From: Lachnospiraceae bacterium YSD2013
GTDB taxonomy: Bacteria; Bacillota; Clostridia; Lachnospirales; Lachnospiraceae
Direction: 5' to 3'
Length of the DNA: 64,000 nucleotides
Assembly: GCA_900100895.1 (NCBI GenBank)
Contig: FMTX01000009.1
Coordinates: forward strand, 62,001-126,000
Part shown: one piece after another, positions 33,230-42,962 of the stretch
Numbering within the stretch: the stretch's first letter is position 1
How the letters are laid out: each line of letters begins with the position of its first letter
Position numbers and translations under genes: made by a program
The notes under the pieces: model-generated
The model's input: only the letters and a program-made list of their open reading frames with translations
The model's database searches: none
What the model was told of the DNA's origin: nothing

Positions 33230-35572
33230 TTAATCTATACTCTCAATAAAGTACATTCTTGATGAAAAGTCCTGGAACAGTCTGGTCTCGGAATTATAGC
33301 CCGTTCCGCCGAATGCCTGAGTAAGCTTGATGCCTACGTTGTTAAGGAACTCACCGCTTACCGTGTAATCCTCGACTTCTCCGTCCATCTTCACAAACTT
33401 CGCAATGGTGTTGTGCATGAGCGAATCCTGCTTAACATGCACGGGAGCCACCTGATTGACTAAGCTTCCGAACTGCTTGATGTTGTGGCGAAGCTTAACG
33501 TTGTATACGTGGTAAGTCTTATCCTCCGCAAGCCCCACGGTCTTAATCTTTCTGTAGAATTCATTGGGGTTGCAAAGTCCGTTCCAGATCATGGTGACTG
33601 CACGCTTCTTATCCGGCGATACCACCATCCACTGAGTGTCGTCCACTCTGTAGAAGTCTCCGCCAAAGAAAACGTCGCGCCACTCCTTATATGTCTCAAT
33701 CTGAGCCTTAATCGCCTTGAAATCCTCGGCGTTGCATTCGCCAAGGTTAATCTCGTAACCGAGCACCCCGAAAGCCGCTACGTTGAATCTTGTATCAAGC
33801 GGGGTGTTGCGAAGCGTCTGGTGATTGGGGCAGGCAGACACGTGTGCGGTGACTGTGGACATCGGATAGCCGTAGCTGTAACCCGTCTGGATGAAGGTAC
33901 GCTCGTAAGCGTCCGAATCGTCGCTTCCCCAGGTCTGAGGCATGTAAGCCGTCATTCCGAGATCGAATCTGTTGCCGCCGGATGCGCAGTTTTCAAAAAG
34001 AACATCGGGGAACTCTTCCGTCAGTGTCTTAAGTATTTCGTAAAGTCCGAGGACATATCTGTGAGCACATTCGCCCTGTCTTACGGGAGAAAGCGCCTTA
34101 GAGTATACATCCGAGAACATTCTGTTCATGTCCCACTTAACGTAGCTTACGCCCTTAGCGCCTATTACGCGACGCATCGAGTTCTTAACGTACTCTCGTA
34201 CTTCCGGCTGAGTTAAGTCAAGAATCATCTGATTACGTCCGGGCGAATTGTCTCGTCCCGGAACCGTCATGGCGTATTCGGGGTGAACTTCGTATAAATC
34301 GCTCTTTTCGCTTATCATCTCAGGCTCTACCCAGATGCCGAAATCAAGTCCTATATCATTAACCTTACGGGCAAGTCCTTCGATACCGCCCGGAAGTTTC
34401 TTTTTATCTTCTGTCCAGTCGCCGAGGGATGTGGTGTCGTCGTTGCGGCCTTTGAACCATCCGTCGTCCATTACAAGGAGCTCTACGCCGGCTTCCTTGG
34501 CCTTCTTGGCAAGGCTTAAGATGCGGGATTCGCTGATGTTAAAGTACGCAGCCTCCCAAGAGTTAAGGAGAATCGGTCTTGCCTTATCCGCGTACTTGCC
34601 TCGCACGATGTGCCTCTTCACAAAGTGCTGCATGTTAAGCGACAACTCTCTGAAGCCTGCTGCCGAGTAGGTCATCACCGCTTCGGGAGTCTCAAACTCT
34701 TCACCGGGCTCAAGTACCCACTCAAAGTTCTGAGGGTTGATACCCGTAATGAATCTTGTCTTGTAGAATCCGCTCACATCAACCGCTTCGTAGTGATTGC
34801 CGGAGTAAATAAGGTTGAATCCGTAGCAGTCGCCGGCTTCTTCAGTTGCGTCAGCTTTGGTTAACATAACAAAGGGATTGCTTCTGTTGGAGGACACACC
34901 GGATGCCGTGGCATTCACGAATGTGTGATTCTTTACAATCGTATCCGTGCGCTTCATCTCTCGTCCCCAGTTGCCGCCGAAGGTAATAGCCTTAAGGCCG
35001 GCCTCGTCTATGTCGAGCTGGGCGCTCATGATGCGCTTTATAATAATGTTTTCTTTCTCTGAATTTACAAGAACCGCGCGACGGGTAATCACGTTGCACT
35101 TTTCAAAAACCGTGTAATACAGCACAAGAGTTACGGGGCGAACGCGCTCCGTAAGCACTACCTTAAGCTGCTTAACGTCCTCGCCTGCGGGAATCGCAGA
35201 GGGCATTCCTTTAAGCATTTCGGGAGTATCGAGTACCACGGCTTCTTTGAATATAAAGTCCGAAGTGCTGCTGCCGTCGGGATATCTTACCAGTATGAAA
35301 GGCTCGCGAAGATCGCCCTTGCCCACCGATGACACCTCAAGCAGCATGTCCTCGGTAACGGTCAAAGAATCCTTCGCGTAATTAATCGTGGTGCCCTTGC
35401 CGTGGCTTACTTTCTCACGCATCGCGCGCACGGAGTCGGTCACAGCTTCGTCACTTACATCCACACGCTTTCCGTAATGATAGTGCTCGAGAAGGCCTTC
35501 GTCAGTCACCCCGAATATGTATGATGTATTGTCGGTACTTAAGAAAAACGTGTTACCTCTGACAGCAATCAT
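33230..35572 (-). CDS. GH36 alpha-galactosidase
   Basis: 780 residues, close to the 730-residue tetrameric GH36 enzymes, and no signal peptide, so cytoplasmic. Hydrolyses alpha-1,6-galactosides such as melibiose and raffinose. Catalytic residues are visible: YVKWDMNR with nucleophile Asp481, and WGSDDSDAYER with acid/base Asp551. LVMDDGWF near 365 shapes the active site. Second-to-last gene of the TetR-led operon. Confidence 0.95.
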   Translation of the reverse strand: MIAVRGNTFFLSTDNTSYIFGVTDEGLLEHYHYGKRVDVSDEAVTDSVRAMREKVSHGKGTTINYAKDSLTVTEDMLLEVSSVGKGDLREPFILVRYPDGSSTSDFIFKEAVVLDTPEMLKGMPSAIPAGEDVKQLKVVLTERVRPVTLVLYYTVFEKCNVITRRAVLVNSEKENIIIKRIMSAQLDIDEAGLKAITFGGNWGREMKRTDTIVKNHTFVNATASGVSSNRSNPFVMLTKADATEEAGDCYGFNLIYSGNHYEAVDVSGFYKTRFITGINPQNFEWVLEPGEEFETPEAVMTYSAAGFRELSLNMQHFVKRHIVRGKYADKARPILLNSWEAAYFNISESRILSLAKKAKEAGVELLVMDDGWFKGRNDDTTSLGDWTEDKKKLPGGIEGLARKVNDIGLDFGIWVEPEMISEKSDLYEVHPEYAMTVPGRDNSPGRNQMILDLTQPEVREYVKNSMRRVIGAKGVSYVKWDMNRMFSDVYSKALSPVRQGECAHRYVLGLYEILKTLTEEFPDVLFENCASGGNRFDLGMTAYMPQTWGSDDSDAYERTFIQTGYSYGYPMSTVTAHVSACPNHQTLRNTPLDTRFNVAAFGVLGYEINLGECNAEDFKAIKAQIETYKEWRDVFFGGDFYRVDDTQWMVVSPDKKRAVTMIWNGLCNPNEFYRKIKTVGLAEDKTYHVYNVKLRHNIKQFGSLVNQVAPVHVKQDSLMHNTIAKFVKMDGEVEDYTVSGEFLNNVGIKLTQAFGGTGYNSETRLFQDFSSRMYFIESID

Positions 35573-35581
35573 TATGTCACC

Positions 35582-37084
35582 CTATCCCTTATTCTTCTCA
35601 CTCATTGCAAGCTCAACCACGCGCATTGCGCCGTCATATAAGCCAGCTTTCTTGTTAATTACTATGCTCTCGCACATGCCCTTAAGCATGTCGCCGGAAT
35701 TCATGAAAAGATCCACCATCTGAAGTGTGTGCGGAATATCTCTGCACTCAAGCGTTCCGTCGCCCATCTCCGCGGAGTGGATTGCACCCCACATCTCGTG
35801 CTTGCCGACTCTCTTGATAAAGAGCTTGGGCACGGGGTAAAAAGAAAGCTCGCTGGGCTTGGTAACCATTACGTCTGCGCTTCTCATTAAGAGGTTCGTG
35901 CAGTATACCGCTTCGAAAATGTTCTTGTGGCAGAATGCGTGAATACCTTTAACTTCTGTCGCAGGGTTAAGCGCCGCCACAGCAAAGTTCTCGGTATCCT
36001 TCCAGTTGTTAAGGTGCTCGGTGTAAAGGCCGCCCATTGCGGGAATCTCGCGCTTTAAGTCTTCCCAGACTGCACCGTAGTCGCCTACGTTAACGTAGAG
36101 AGCTGCTTTTCTCTCCTTAATAAAGGGAATCAGATATCTGATGATTGCCGCAAAGATTTCTTTTTGCGCGCCGGCACCGCCTATGGTAAGTAAGAAGCGC
36201 ATCGGCTTGCCTTCCTCGAAGCGTTTCATGCGGGCTTCGCAGTCTTTCTCGATATTCTCCACAAGCTCGTAGTCTACATAGTGGCCTGTGTATACGATGC
36301 TGCCCTCGGGCATGGGCTTGTTAACCTTATTGCCGTTCATTCCGTTTAAGATTCGGTAGCCCTGGTAAGCGTTCTTACACTGAATGGTGTGAATGCCGCC
36401 TTCGGTCAGGTGAAGCGCCATGGGCCAGTTGTCGGGAATAGCGTTCACCACATGCTTCATGCCTGCGTGAAGCGCTGCCTGTGCGGGCCATGCGTGAGTG
36501 CCTACTACGGGGATGTCCTTGGGCACGTTCTTAAATACGGGGGCCATGAGCTCCGCATTCTTTTGATCCGAAGAGTTATAGGAAAGTGCGCGGAAGCCTT
36601 CGTAGTTAAGGGGTTCCCACACGAATTTATTAAACAAAGGGTTCTTGGAGAGTCTGGAGCCAAGGGAGTATAAGTCGTTCTGAGCGCTGATAACCTTGGT
36701 GCAGGTGGTCTCCTTGTAGGAGTTAAGGTCCATCCAGTAAGGTGTGTAGCCAAGAGCCTTGGCCGCTGAAGCAATCGCCATGGAAATACGGTAATGCCCG
36801 AAGCCCATGCGGATATTGCCTACGATGATGCCCTTCTCCATGTCCCAGGTCGCGGTGGATGTCTCAACCGTCTCATCGTAATGTGCATTGGTCTTGGGAT
36901 CGCCCACAAGGACGTTGATTACGCCGAGAGAATCGCCGATGTAAGGATTCTTGCTAAGCGTAACCTTGTAATCCTTACCGGAGTCGTCTCCGTACTTCTT
37001 CATGTATTTGGCCTTGGACTTAACAGCCTTTTTGTAAGTCTTATTCGACATTTCATTGCCGAAAATCACTTTAGATCTGTCCAT
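35582..37084 (-). CDS. GT-B-fold glycosyltransferase-like protein in a galactoside operon
   Basis: 500 residues from the ATG at 37084, with AAGGAG 5 bases upstream. GFGHYRISMAIASAAKALGY (about 93-112) resembles the N-terminal loop of MGDG synthase/MurG-like enzymes (GGGH); LLTIGGAGAQKE near 300 and MVTKPSELSFYPVPKLF near 410 resemble the donor-binding C-terminal half. No membrane segment. It begins just after the GH2 gene and ends 9 bases before GH36. Either a glycosyltransferase or a phosphorylase-like enzyme acting with these glycosidases. Function is not established from the sequence. Confidence 0.6.
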   Translation of the reverse strand: MDRSKVIFGNEMSNKTYKKAVKSKAKYMKKYGDDSGKDYKVTLSKNPYIGDSLGVINVLVGDPKTNAHYDETVETSTATWDMEKGIIVGNIRMGFGHYRISMAIASAAKALGYTPYWMDLNSYKETTCTKVISAQNDLYSLGSRLSKNPLFNKFVWEPLNYEGFRALSYNSSDQKNAELMAPVFKNVPKDIPVVGTHAWPAQAALHAGMKHVVNAIPDNWPMALHLTEGGIHTIQCKNAYQGYRILNGMNGNKVNKPMPEGSIVYTGHYVDYELVENIEKDCEARMKRFEEGKPMRFLLTIGGAGAQKEIFAAIIRYLIPFIKERKAALYVNVGDYGAVWEDLKREIPAMGGLYTEHLNNWKDTENFAVAALNPATEVKGIHAFCHKNIFEAVYCTNLLMRSADVMVTKPSELSFYPVPKLFIKRVGKHEMWGAIHSAEMGDGTLECRDIPHTLQMVDLFMNSGDMLKGMCESIVINKKAGLYDGAMRVVELAMSEKNKG

Positions 37085-37093
37085 AGTCACTCC

Positions 37094-39508
37094 TTATAAG
37101 CTTTCAGTATTGTCGCAGGTTACGTTGAATTCTATCGTCACGCTCTCTGCATCTTCAGCCTCTATCGTGAGGCTTCCGCGGCCTTCGCCGAGGGTCTTTA
37201 CATATGTGCCGCCCATGCCGCCCTTAAGGCTTATTAAGCTCGGTCCGATAAGTTCAATCGCGCCTTCCGCCGTAAGTTTGAGCGGTTCATTGTAAAAGAA
37301 AGAGACATTTCCAAACTCATCCACGGCTTTAATCCTTACAGCCGCAACGTCGTAGGTCTTGCGCTCCACAAGCTCCGTAAAGTCTGATGTAGCCTCTATA
37401 AATATCTTCTTAACAGGCTTCTTGATTAGGGTCTTAACGACCTTGCCGTCCTTTATAGCCTCGAAGCGATACTCCGTAGCCTTGGCACCCCAGTCGCCTA
37501 CATACTTGTTGTAAAGCGGAGTTGCTTTGGACGGGTTCATTGCGTGGAACAGCACGAGCTTGGCCGCAAGTCGCATGAACTCTCCCGAAGGATGGCTAAG
37601 ACCATTCACCGCCACAATATTGAGCGCTTTCTTAAGGTCTCTCTTGTAAGCCGCCGAGCCACTCTCGCCTTTCTCTATGGCGTCACCTATGAAGTCGTCC
37701 ACCATAATGGGGCCGTGCGCAAGGTTCTTAAAGGGAGAATCCTCCGCGCGGTATTCCTTAATGAAGCGGTCGTTCTTGTACATTCTTACGCTGTCGGCGT
37801 TCATATATATCCAGGTAACGCCTCTGTTGCATGCGGGATGCTCGCCTATATCCATAGTGGATGAAAGCTCAAGCACCGGTGTATCTTCCTGAAGCGAGCT
37901 ATAAATGTATGCCGCAGGCTTGGGATTTCTGAACATATCAAGTACTCCGTGATAGCAGATTCTGTCTCCGCTTCCGAAATCCTTGTGAGTATTGTAATCG
38001 GCCATGCACCAGCCAAAAGAACCTGCTATGTCGCTCTCGCCCGCCACAGCATCAAGCACCGTCGCGTGTCTTATCGCATGCTCACGTCTGTGCTCTTCCG
38101 TGTCGTAGTTCTTGGTGGGGAACATGTGACCATTGTATTCGCTTATGAGGTACGCCTTGCTCATGTCCGGCGTTACCTTTTTCTTCTTATCGCAGCCGGC
38201 GTTGGTGCCGTCGTGCAGGAAGTCGTTGTATGTGTAGACGTCTTCGAGCAGATTCGACTTCTTAATGCATCTTACGCCACCGGTAGCTCTGGTCTTATCA
38301 AGGTCGTGAGCCGCCTGATTGGTAGCCGCATAGAAAAGATCGTCGTCCGGCGATTCATTGATGCGAACGCCCCAGAGAATAATCGAAGGGTGGTTACGGT
38401 ACTGAGCCACCATTTCTCTCGTATTCTCAACGGCTATCTTCTTCCACTCGTCATCGCCTATATGCTGCCAGCCCGGAATCTCGGTAAAAACAAGCAGACC
38501 TATCTCGTCACATCTCTTGATAAAGTCATGGGACTGAGGATAGTGAGAAGTTCTCACCGCGTTAAGCCCAAGCTCACACTTAAGCACATCCGCATCCATA
38601 ATCTGCATAGACTCGGGCATCGCATAACCCACATAAGGGTAGCTCTGGTGGCGGTTAAGGCCACGAAGCTTAATCTTCTTACCGTTAAGGTAGAATCCGT
38701 CAGCCTTGAATGTCGCGGTTCTGAAGCCGAAAGCTATCTCCTCGGTATCGAGAATCTCGCCCGACTGCTTTAAAAGCCTTACCTCAACCGTATATAACTT
38801 CGGGGTGTCAATGTCCCAAAGGGTAATGTCATCTAAACTTAAGTCAAAAGAAAGCGCCTGCTTGCCTTCCGGTGCATCAACGGGGCTCTTGCCGAGAAGC
38901 TTCTCCTCCAGATATGTCGCAACTTCCAAAGGCTCTGAAGCGCCTGCCACGGCTCCGCTGTAGGTGAGCTCGGCTGTGAGAGTCGCTTTATTTTGCGTAA
39001 AGTCGATGTCGCTATATACGAATACGTCGTCCAAAGAACACTCGTCGGTCACTTCAAGGTATACGTCCCTGTAGATGCCGCCGTATGTCATATAATCAAT
39101 TACAAAGCCGAAAGGGGGCTGGTTAAGCGTTTCGTTACTGTCTACCCTTACCGATATGCGGTTCGGGGCGCCGTACAAAAGCTTATCCGTAAGATCGATT
39201 GTAAAAGCGGTATAGCCGCATCTGTGCGTAGTCAGCTTGTCCTTATTAAGGTAAAGGGTCGCTTCGTGAGCCACACCTTCGAAAGTAATTCGCACACGCT
39301 TACCGCGCCAGCCTTCCGGAATCACAACTGTCTTCTCGTAAAGGCTTAACATCTGATACGCGGACTCGTCGAAACAGTTAAAGGGAGTGACTGCCACACT
39401 GTGGGGAAGTCTGACTGTCTCGACATTATTTCCGTCTGTATCGGAAAAGAGTTCCGTATCTTCTGAAATGCGACTGAAGCGCCAGTCATTATTTAAGTAA
39501 ATAATCAT
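37094..39508 (-). CDS. GH2 glycosidase (beta-galactosidase or related)
   Basis: 804 residues. Sugar-binding jelly roll (about 1-170), Ig-like domain (about 175-275), TIM barrel (about 280-560), then C-terminal domains. Catalytic residues expected in GH2: acid/base Glu385 in WGVRINES and nucleophile Glu457 in ISEYNGHM. No signal peptide. Beta-galactosidase fits the operon, but beta-glucuronidase or another GH2 activity cannot be excluded. It starts 11 bases after the TetR gene. Confidence 0.9.
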   Translation of the reverse strand: MIIYLNNDWRFSRISEDTELFSDTDGNNVETVRLPHSVAVTPFNCFDESAYQMLSLYEKTVVIPEGWRGKRVRITFEGVAHEATLYLNKDKLTTHRCGYTAFTIDLTDKLLYGAPNRISVRVDSNETLNQPPFGFVIDYMTYGGIYRDVYLEVTDECSLDDVFVYSDIDFTQNKATLTAELTYSGAVAGASEPLEVATYLEEKLLGKSPVDAPEGKQALSFDLSLDDITLWDIDTPKLYTVEVRLLKQSGEILDTEEIAFGFRTATFKADGFYLNGKKIKLRGLNRHQSYPYVGYAMPESMQIMDADVLKCELGLNAVRTSHYPQSHDFIKRCDEIGLLVFTEIPGWQHIGDDEWKKIAVENTREMVAQYRNHPSIILWGVRINESPDDDLFYAATNQAAHDLDKTRATGGVRCIKKSNLLEDVYTYNDFLHDGTNAGCDKKKKVTPDMSKAYLISEYNGHMFPTKNYDTEEHRREHAIRHATVLDAVAGESDIAGSFGWCMADYNTHKDFGSGDRICYHGVLDMFRNPKPAAYIYSSLQEDTPVLELSSTMDIGEHPACNRGVTWIYMNADSVRMYKNDRFIKEYRAEDSPFKNLAHGPIMVDDFIGDAIEKGESGSAAYKRDLKKALNIVAVNGLSHPSGEFMRLAAKLVLFHAMNPSKATPLYNKYVGDWGAKATEYRFEAIKDGKVVKTLIKKPVKKIFIEATSDFTELVERKTYDVAAVRIKAVDEFGNVSFFYNEPLKLTAEGAIELIGPSLISLKGGMGGTYVKTLGEGRGSLTIEAEDAESVTIEFNVTCDNTESL

Positions 39509-39519
39509 TATGGGATCCT

Positions 39520-40104
39520 TTATCTGGTACGAATTCCTTCAACAACTATGTCAACTACTTCATCAATCGCTTTTTGATAAGAAATCTTATTGGAAACTAA
39601 GATGTCGCGCTGGAAGAATTGCTCAACTGCGGCCTCATACATCAATTTTACCAACAGAATGTTAACGGGTTTCACAACGCCTTCCTTCTGTCCCTTCTCA
39701 AGAAGGGCTATGGTAGTGTCCCATCCGCTCTCGAGACGTTTCTCCACTTTCTTGTAGATAACGGGGTACTTGTCCTTAAGGAGGTAGAGCTTTTCGAAGT
39801 CAATCTCCTTGTAGCTCTCGGGCATTACGCCGAGAATCTTACGTATCTTATCAAGTGTGGACAAAGAAAGGTCGTTAATAACTTCCTGTTCGCTTTTCTT
39901 AATACCGTCAAAAAGGTAATCAACCATGTCAAGGAACAGTTCCTCCTTGTCGTTAAAAACAACGTACATGGTCTTTTTGCTGATATGGCAGTGTGTAGCC
40001 ACGTCATCCATGGTGAACTTAAGTCCCTTTTTATTGAATAATGCAATGCAGGCCTGCATTATGGATTCTCTTAATTCTTCTGTACTTTTCTGACTCTTAG
40101 GCAT
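39520..40104 (-). CDS. TetR-family repressor of the galactoside operon
   Basis: 194 residues. N-terminal HTH (FTMDDVATHCHISKKTMYVVF, split across 30-50) typical of TetR/AcrR, then a helical ligand-binding domain. First gene of the operon TetR-GH2-GT-B-GH36-transporter, so it probably represses its own promoter. The GGAAAC/GTTTCC half-sites in that promoter are candidate operators. Confidence 0.9.
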   Translation of the reverse strand: MPKSQKSTEELRESIMQACIALFNKKGLKFTMDDVATHCHISKKTMYVVFNDKEELFLDMVDYLFDGIKKSEQEVINDLSLSTLDKIRKILGVMPESYKEIDFEKLYLLKDKYPVIYKKVEKRLESGWDTTIALLEKGQKEGVVKPVNILLVKLMYEAAVEQFFQRDILVSNKISYQKAIDEVVDIVVEGIRTR

Positions 40105-40118
40105 ATTAAATCCTCATC

Positions 40119-40178
40119 GGAAACTGTTTTTTAATTTCTGGTTTCCTTTACTGTAACAAATTTTGGAAACTCTTGCAA
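40119..40178 (-). promoter_or_regulatory. Promoter and operator of the galactoside operon
   Basis: Minus strand: -35 TTGCAA (40173-40178), -10 TACAGT (40150-40155), 17-bp spacing. Three half-sites overlap it: GGAAAC at 40119-40124, GTTTCC at 40141-40146 and GGAAAC at 40165-40170, the last two flanking the -10. This is a natural site for the adjacent TetR protein. Confidence 0.6.
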
Positions 40179-40179
40179 C

Positions 40180-40207
40180 AAAAAAAGCACCGAAAATCGG
40201 TGCTTTC
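40180..40207 (-). terminator. Terminator of pepD
   Basis: GCACCGA and TCGGTGC (40187-40204) pair, with a T-run on the minus strand formed by 40180-40186. It separates pepD from the TetR promoter. Confidence 0.88.
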
Positions 40208-40225
40208 TATTGTGCAAAAGTACTG

Positions 40226-41638
40226 TTACTCTGCGATAACCTTTAATATGTAGTTCCAAACGCGCTCTGCCGAGGATAACGATAAGCGTTCCTTGGTAGT
40301 ATGAATGTCATACATGTTGGGACCGAAGCTTATGCAGTCAAGGTCCGGAATCTTGCTTGCAAACACGCCGCATTCAAGACCTGCGTGAAGTGCCTGAATC
40401 TCGGGCTCTGCGCCATACATCTCGCGATATACGGAAACCATCTTGTCGCGAAGGGGTGAATCCTTTCTGTATGCCCAGCCGGGATACTCGCCGCGAACAC
40501 TGCTGATAGCGTGATGAGTGGTCGCTACATCAATGATGGTCTTAATAAGCTCGTCTTTCTTGGCATCATCGTTACTACGGACGGAAATGCTTAAGGATAC
40601 GCCTCTTTCGTCCATGGAGATGATACCGTGGTTGAGACTGGTCTCTACCAGGCCTTCGATGTCCTTGCTCATGGCGATGACACCGTTGGGAAGACTTGTA
40701 AGGAAGTGACTGAGTGTGGTGTCGGGATTGCTGTACCACTTAAGGTTCTCGGGCTTGGCAGCAATTCTGTCCATCACGATTGAAGCCTTAGTCTCTACGC
40801 TTAAGTAATCTTCCAAAGTCTCGTATTTAATAATTTCAAAAAGCTCGGGCTCAACGGGCTTACAAAGAACTACAGCCTCACAGCAGTTGCAGATAGCGTT
40901 ATCTGCGGTACCGCCCTTGATATCGTTAAGACCCATTAAAAGCTTAGCGTCGCTTAACTTCTTAAGTACACGGCCCATAAGGACGATAGCATTGGCTCTG
41001 CCCTTGTCAATCTCTGTACCTGAGTGACCGCCGAGCAAACCGTCGATTGTAATCTTATAAACAGCGCCGATGTCTCCGGCAACTTCTGTCATAGGGAACT
41101 TAAAGTCAACTCTCGCGCCGCCTGCACAGCTGACAAGGAAAATACCCTCTTCCTCGGAGTCGATGTTAAGCATTGTCTTACCCTTACAAGGGGAAACGTC
41201 GAGGACAGCCGCGCCGAGCATGCCTACCTCTTCGTCAACGGTTACAACAAGCTCAATCCTCGGCAAAGAAAGTGTCTCGTCATCCAAAAGCGCAAGACCG
41301 TATGCAACGGCGATACCGTCGTCACCGCCAAGGCTTGTTCCTCTTGCATAGAGGAAATCTCCGTCAACCTGAAGGTCTAAGCCTTCGGTAGTCATATCGA
41401 TGTCTCTGTCTGCATCGTGAACAGCTACCATGTCCATGTGTCCCTGAATAATTATGGGAGCCTTATCCTCACATCCCTTGGATGCCTCTTTGATAATGAT
41501 AACGTTATTGGCATCGTCCTGATGATACTCAAGGTTATGGTCAACTGCAAATTTAACAAGCCAGTCGCTTATTATCTTGGTATTGCCCGAACCGTGGGGC
41601 ATGGTGCAGATTTCTTTAAAATAATCTAAATATGTCAT
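40226..41638 (-). CDS. pepD: Aminoacyl-histidine dipeptidase (M20 peptidase)
   Basis: 470 residues. A cytoplasmic zinc dipeptidase with broad specificity, including Xaa-His dipeptides. HGSGNTK near 14, metal residues in IQGHMDMVAVHD (about 63-74), SLGGDDGIA near 105, VDEEVGMLGA near 137 with the general base Glu, and HAGLECG near 420. A dimerisation domain is inserted in the middle as usual for PepD. Confidence 0.94.
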   Translation of the reverse strand: MTYLDYFKEICTMPHGSGNTKIISDWLVKFAVDHNLEYHQDDANNVIIIKEASKGCEDKAPIIIQGHMDMVAVHDADRDIDMTTEGLDLQVDGDFLYARGTSLGGDDGIAVAYGLALLDDETLSLPRIELVVTVDEEVGMLGAAVLDVSPCKGKTMLNIDSEEEGIFLVSCAGGARVDFKFPMTEVAGDIGAVYKITIDGLLGGHSGTEIDKGRANAIVLMGRVLKKLSDAKLLMGLNDIKGGTADNAICNCCEAVVLCKPVEPELFEIIKYETLEDYLSVETKASIVMDRIAAKPENLKWYSNPDTTLSHFLTSLPNGVIAMSKDIEGLVETSLNHGIISMDERGVSLSISVRSNDDAKKDELIKTIIDVATTHHAISSVRGEYPGWAYRKDSPLRDKMVSVYREMYGAEPEIQALHAGLECGVFASKIPDLDCISFGPNMYDIHTTKERLSLSSAERVWNYILKVIAE

Positions 41639-41653
41639 TGTCCATTCTCTTTA

Positions 41654-41681
41654 AAACACATCCCGCAGATTGCTCTGCGGG
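41654..41681 (-). terminator. Terminator of the infC-rpmI-rplT operon
   Basis: CCCGCAGA and TCTGCGGG (41662-41681) form an 8-bp stem with a TTGC loop; on the minus strand ATGTGTTTT follows. Confidence 0.8.
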
Positions 41682-41708
41682 AAGTATTTTCGCAATATAT
41701 ACTGTTTC

Positions 41709-42128
41709 TTATGCTTCTGCTGCTTCTGTAGCCTCAGCCTTAGCTGCTGCCTTTTCAGCCTTCTTAGCTTCCTTGTCGAGAGCCTTCTTAGCTACATCGC
41801 AAAGAGTCTTGAAATCCTTAGCATCGTTAACAGCGAGGTCTGCGAGCATCTTTCTGTTCATGTCGATGCCTGCTGCCTTAAGTCCGAAGATGAACTTTGA
41901 ATAAGAAAGACCGTTAAGTCTTGCTGCTGCGTTGATACGAGCGATCCAAAGCTGTCTGAACTGACGCTTTCTTTCCTTACGTCCGGCGTAGGAAGATGTA
42001 AGAGCTCTCATAACTGCCTGTTTAGCGGTTCTGTACTGATTAGAACGAGCTCCTCTGTAGCCCTTAGCGAGCTTTAATACTCTATTATGCTTCTTCTTGG
42101 CATTTAAGCCACCTTTAATTCTTGCCAT
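41709..42128 (-). CDS. rplT: Ribosomal protein bL20 with C-terminal tail
   Basis: 139 residues; bL20 is normally about 117-119. Residues 1-118 are canonical ([25 protein letters not shown]). The extra 20 residues are Lys/Ala/Glu-rich, ending AEATEAAEA, a low-complexity extension likely to be disordered or helical. bL20 binds 23S rRNA and also represses its own operon in related bacteria. Confidence 0.96.
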   Translation of the reverse strand: MARIKGGLNAKKKHNRVLKLAKGYRGARSNQYRTAKQAVMRALTSSYAGRKERKRQFRQLWIARINAAARLNGLSYSKFIFGLKAAGIDMNRKMLADLAVNDAKDFKTLCDVAKKALDKEAKKAEKAAAKAEATEAAEA

Positions 42129-42150
42129 TTCTATTCCTCCAATCTACGTC

Positions 42151-42348
42151 TTACATGTAAGGTAAGATCTTCTTCATATTCTTTACATTTGTCTCGTCCG
42201 TAATAGCGGGCTTTCTTAAGTTGCGCTTTCTCTTTGTAGACTTCTTGGTTAAGATATGGCGTTTGTAAGCCTTATTTCTCTTTAACTTACCGGTTCCTGT
42301 AACTTTAAAGCGCTTTGCAGCTGCTCTGCTTGTTTTCATCTTGGGCAT
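42151..42348 (-). CDS. rpmI: Ribosomal protein bL35
   Basis: 65 residues from ATG 42348 ([15 protein letters not shown]), the family start; a further ATG 16 codons upstream precedes the ribosome site. Basic throughout, ends NMKKILPYM. Between infC and rplT as in most Bacillota. Confidence 0.96.
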   Translation of the reverse strand: MPKMKTSRAAAKRFKVTGTGKLKRNKAYKRHILTKKSTKRKRNLRKPAITDETNVKNMKKILPYM

Positions 42349-42437
42349 GATTGTTCCTCCTAAGTATTTGAAAATTTTATTTAGTATTGGAAGCAAGGTA
42401 ATTGTTGCTTCGGCTAAACGTATTTATTTTATCGGGA

Positions 42438-42947
42438 TCAGTTCTTCTTACCCGCTAAAAACATGGTCATCGAACGGCCTTCAACCTTGGGTGCCTTCTC
42501 GACTACGGCACTGTCTGCAAGACCTTCCGCAAAATCATCAAGGATGTGCTTGGATGTCTGCATGTGAGCCATCTCACGTCCTCTGAAACGAAGTGTTACC
42601 TTAACTCTGTCGCCTTCCTTAAGGAACTTTCTGGCAGCGTTGATCTTGGTGTTCAAATCGTTGGTGTCGATGTTGGGGGTTAAACGAATCTCTTTAATCT
42701 CAACAACGTGCTGCTTTTTCTTGGCTTCCTTCTCACGCTTCATCTGTTCGTATTTGAACTTGCCGTAGTCTACGATACGACATACGGGAGGCTGTGCCGT
42801 GGGCGCAATCTTAACAAGATCCACACCTGCTTCGTCAGCCAATGCCTGAGCTTCCTTGGAAGACATGATTCCGAGCTGCTCGCCGTTTTCACCGATGACA
42901 CGTACTTCTTTGTCACGGATCTGTTCATTAATCATTAATTCGCTAAT
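42438..42947 (-). CDS. infC: Translation initiation factor IF-3, probable AUU start
   Basis: 169 residues if translation begins at ATT 42947, seven bases after GGAGGG. The upstream ATG (42962) overlaps that ribosome site and has none of its own. AUU or other rare starts are the rule for infC, where IF-3 discriminates against its own start codon and so limits its own synthesis. INEQIRDKEVRVIGENGEQLG and the C-terminal KVTLRFRGREMAH domain are canonical. Confidence 0.93.
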   Translation of the reverse strand: MSELMINEQIRDKEVRVIGENGEQLGIMSSKEAQALADEAGVDLVKIAPTAQPPVCRIVDYGKFKYEQMKREKEAKKKQHVVEIKEIRLTPNIDTNDLNTKINAARKFLKEGDRVKVTLRFRGREMAHMQTSKHILDDFAEGLADSAVVEKAPKVEGRSMTMFLAGKKN

Positions 42948-42962
42948 AGTCTTACCCTCCAT

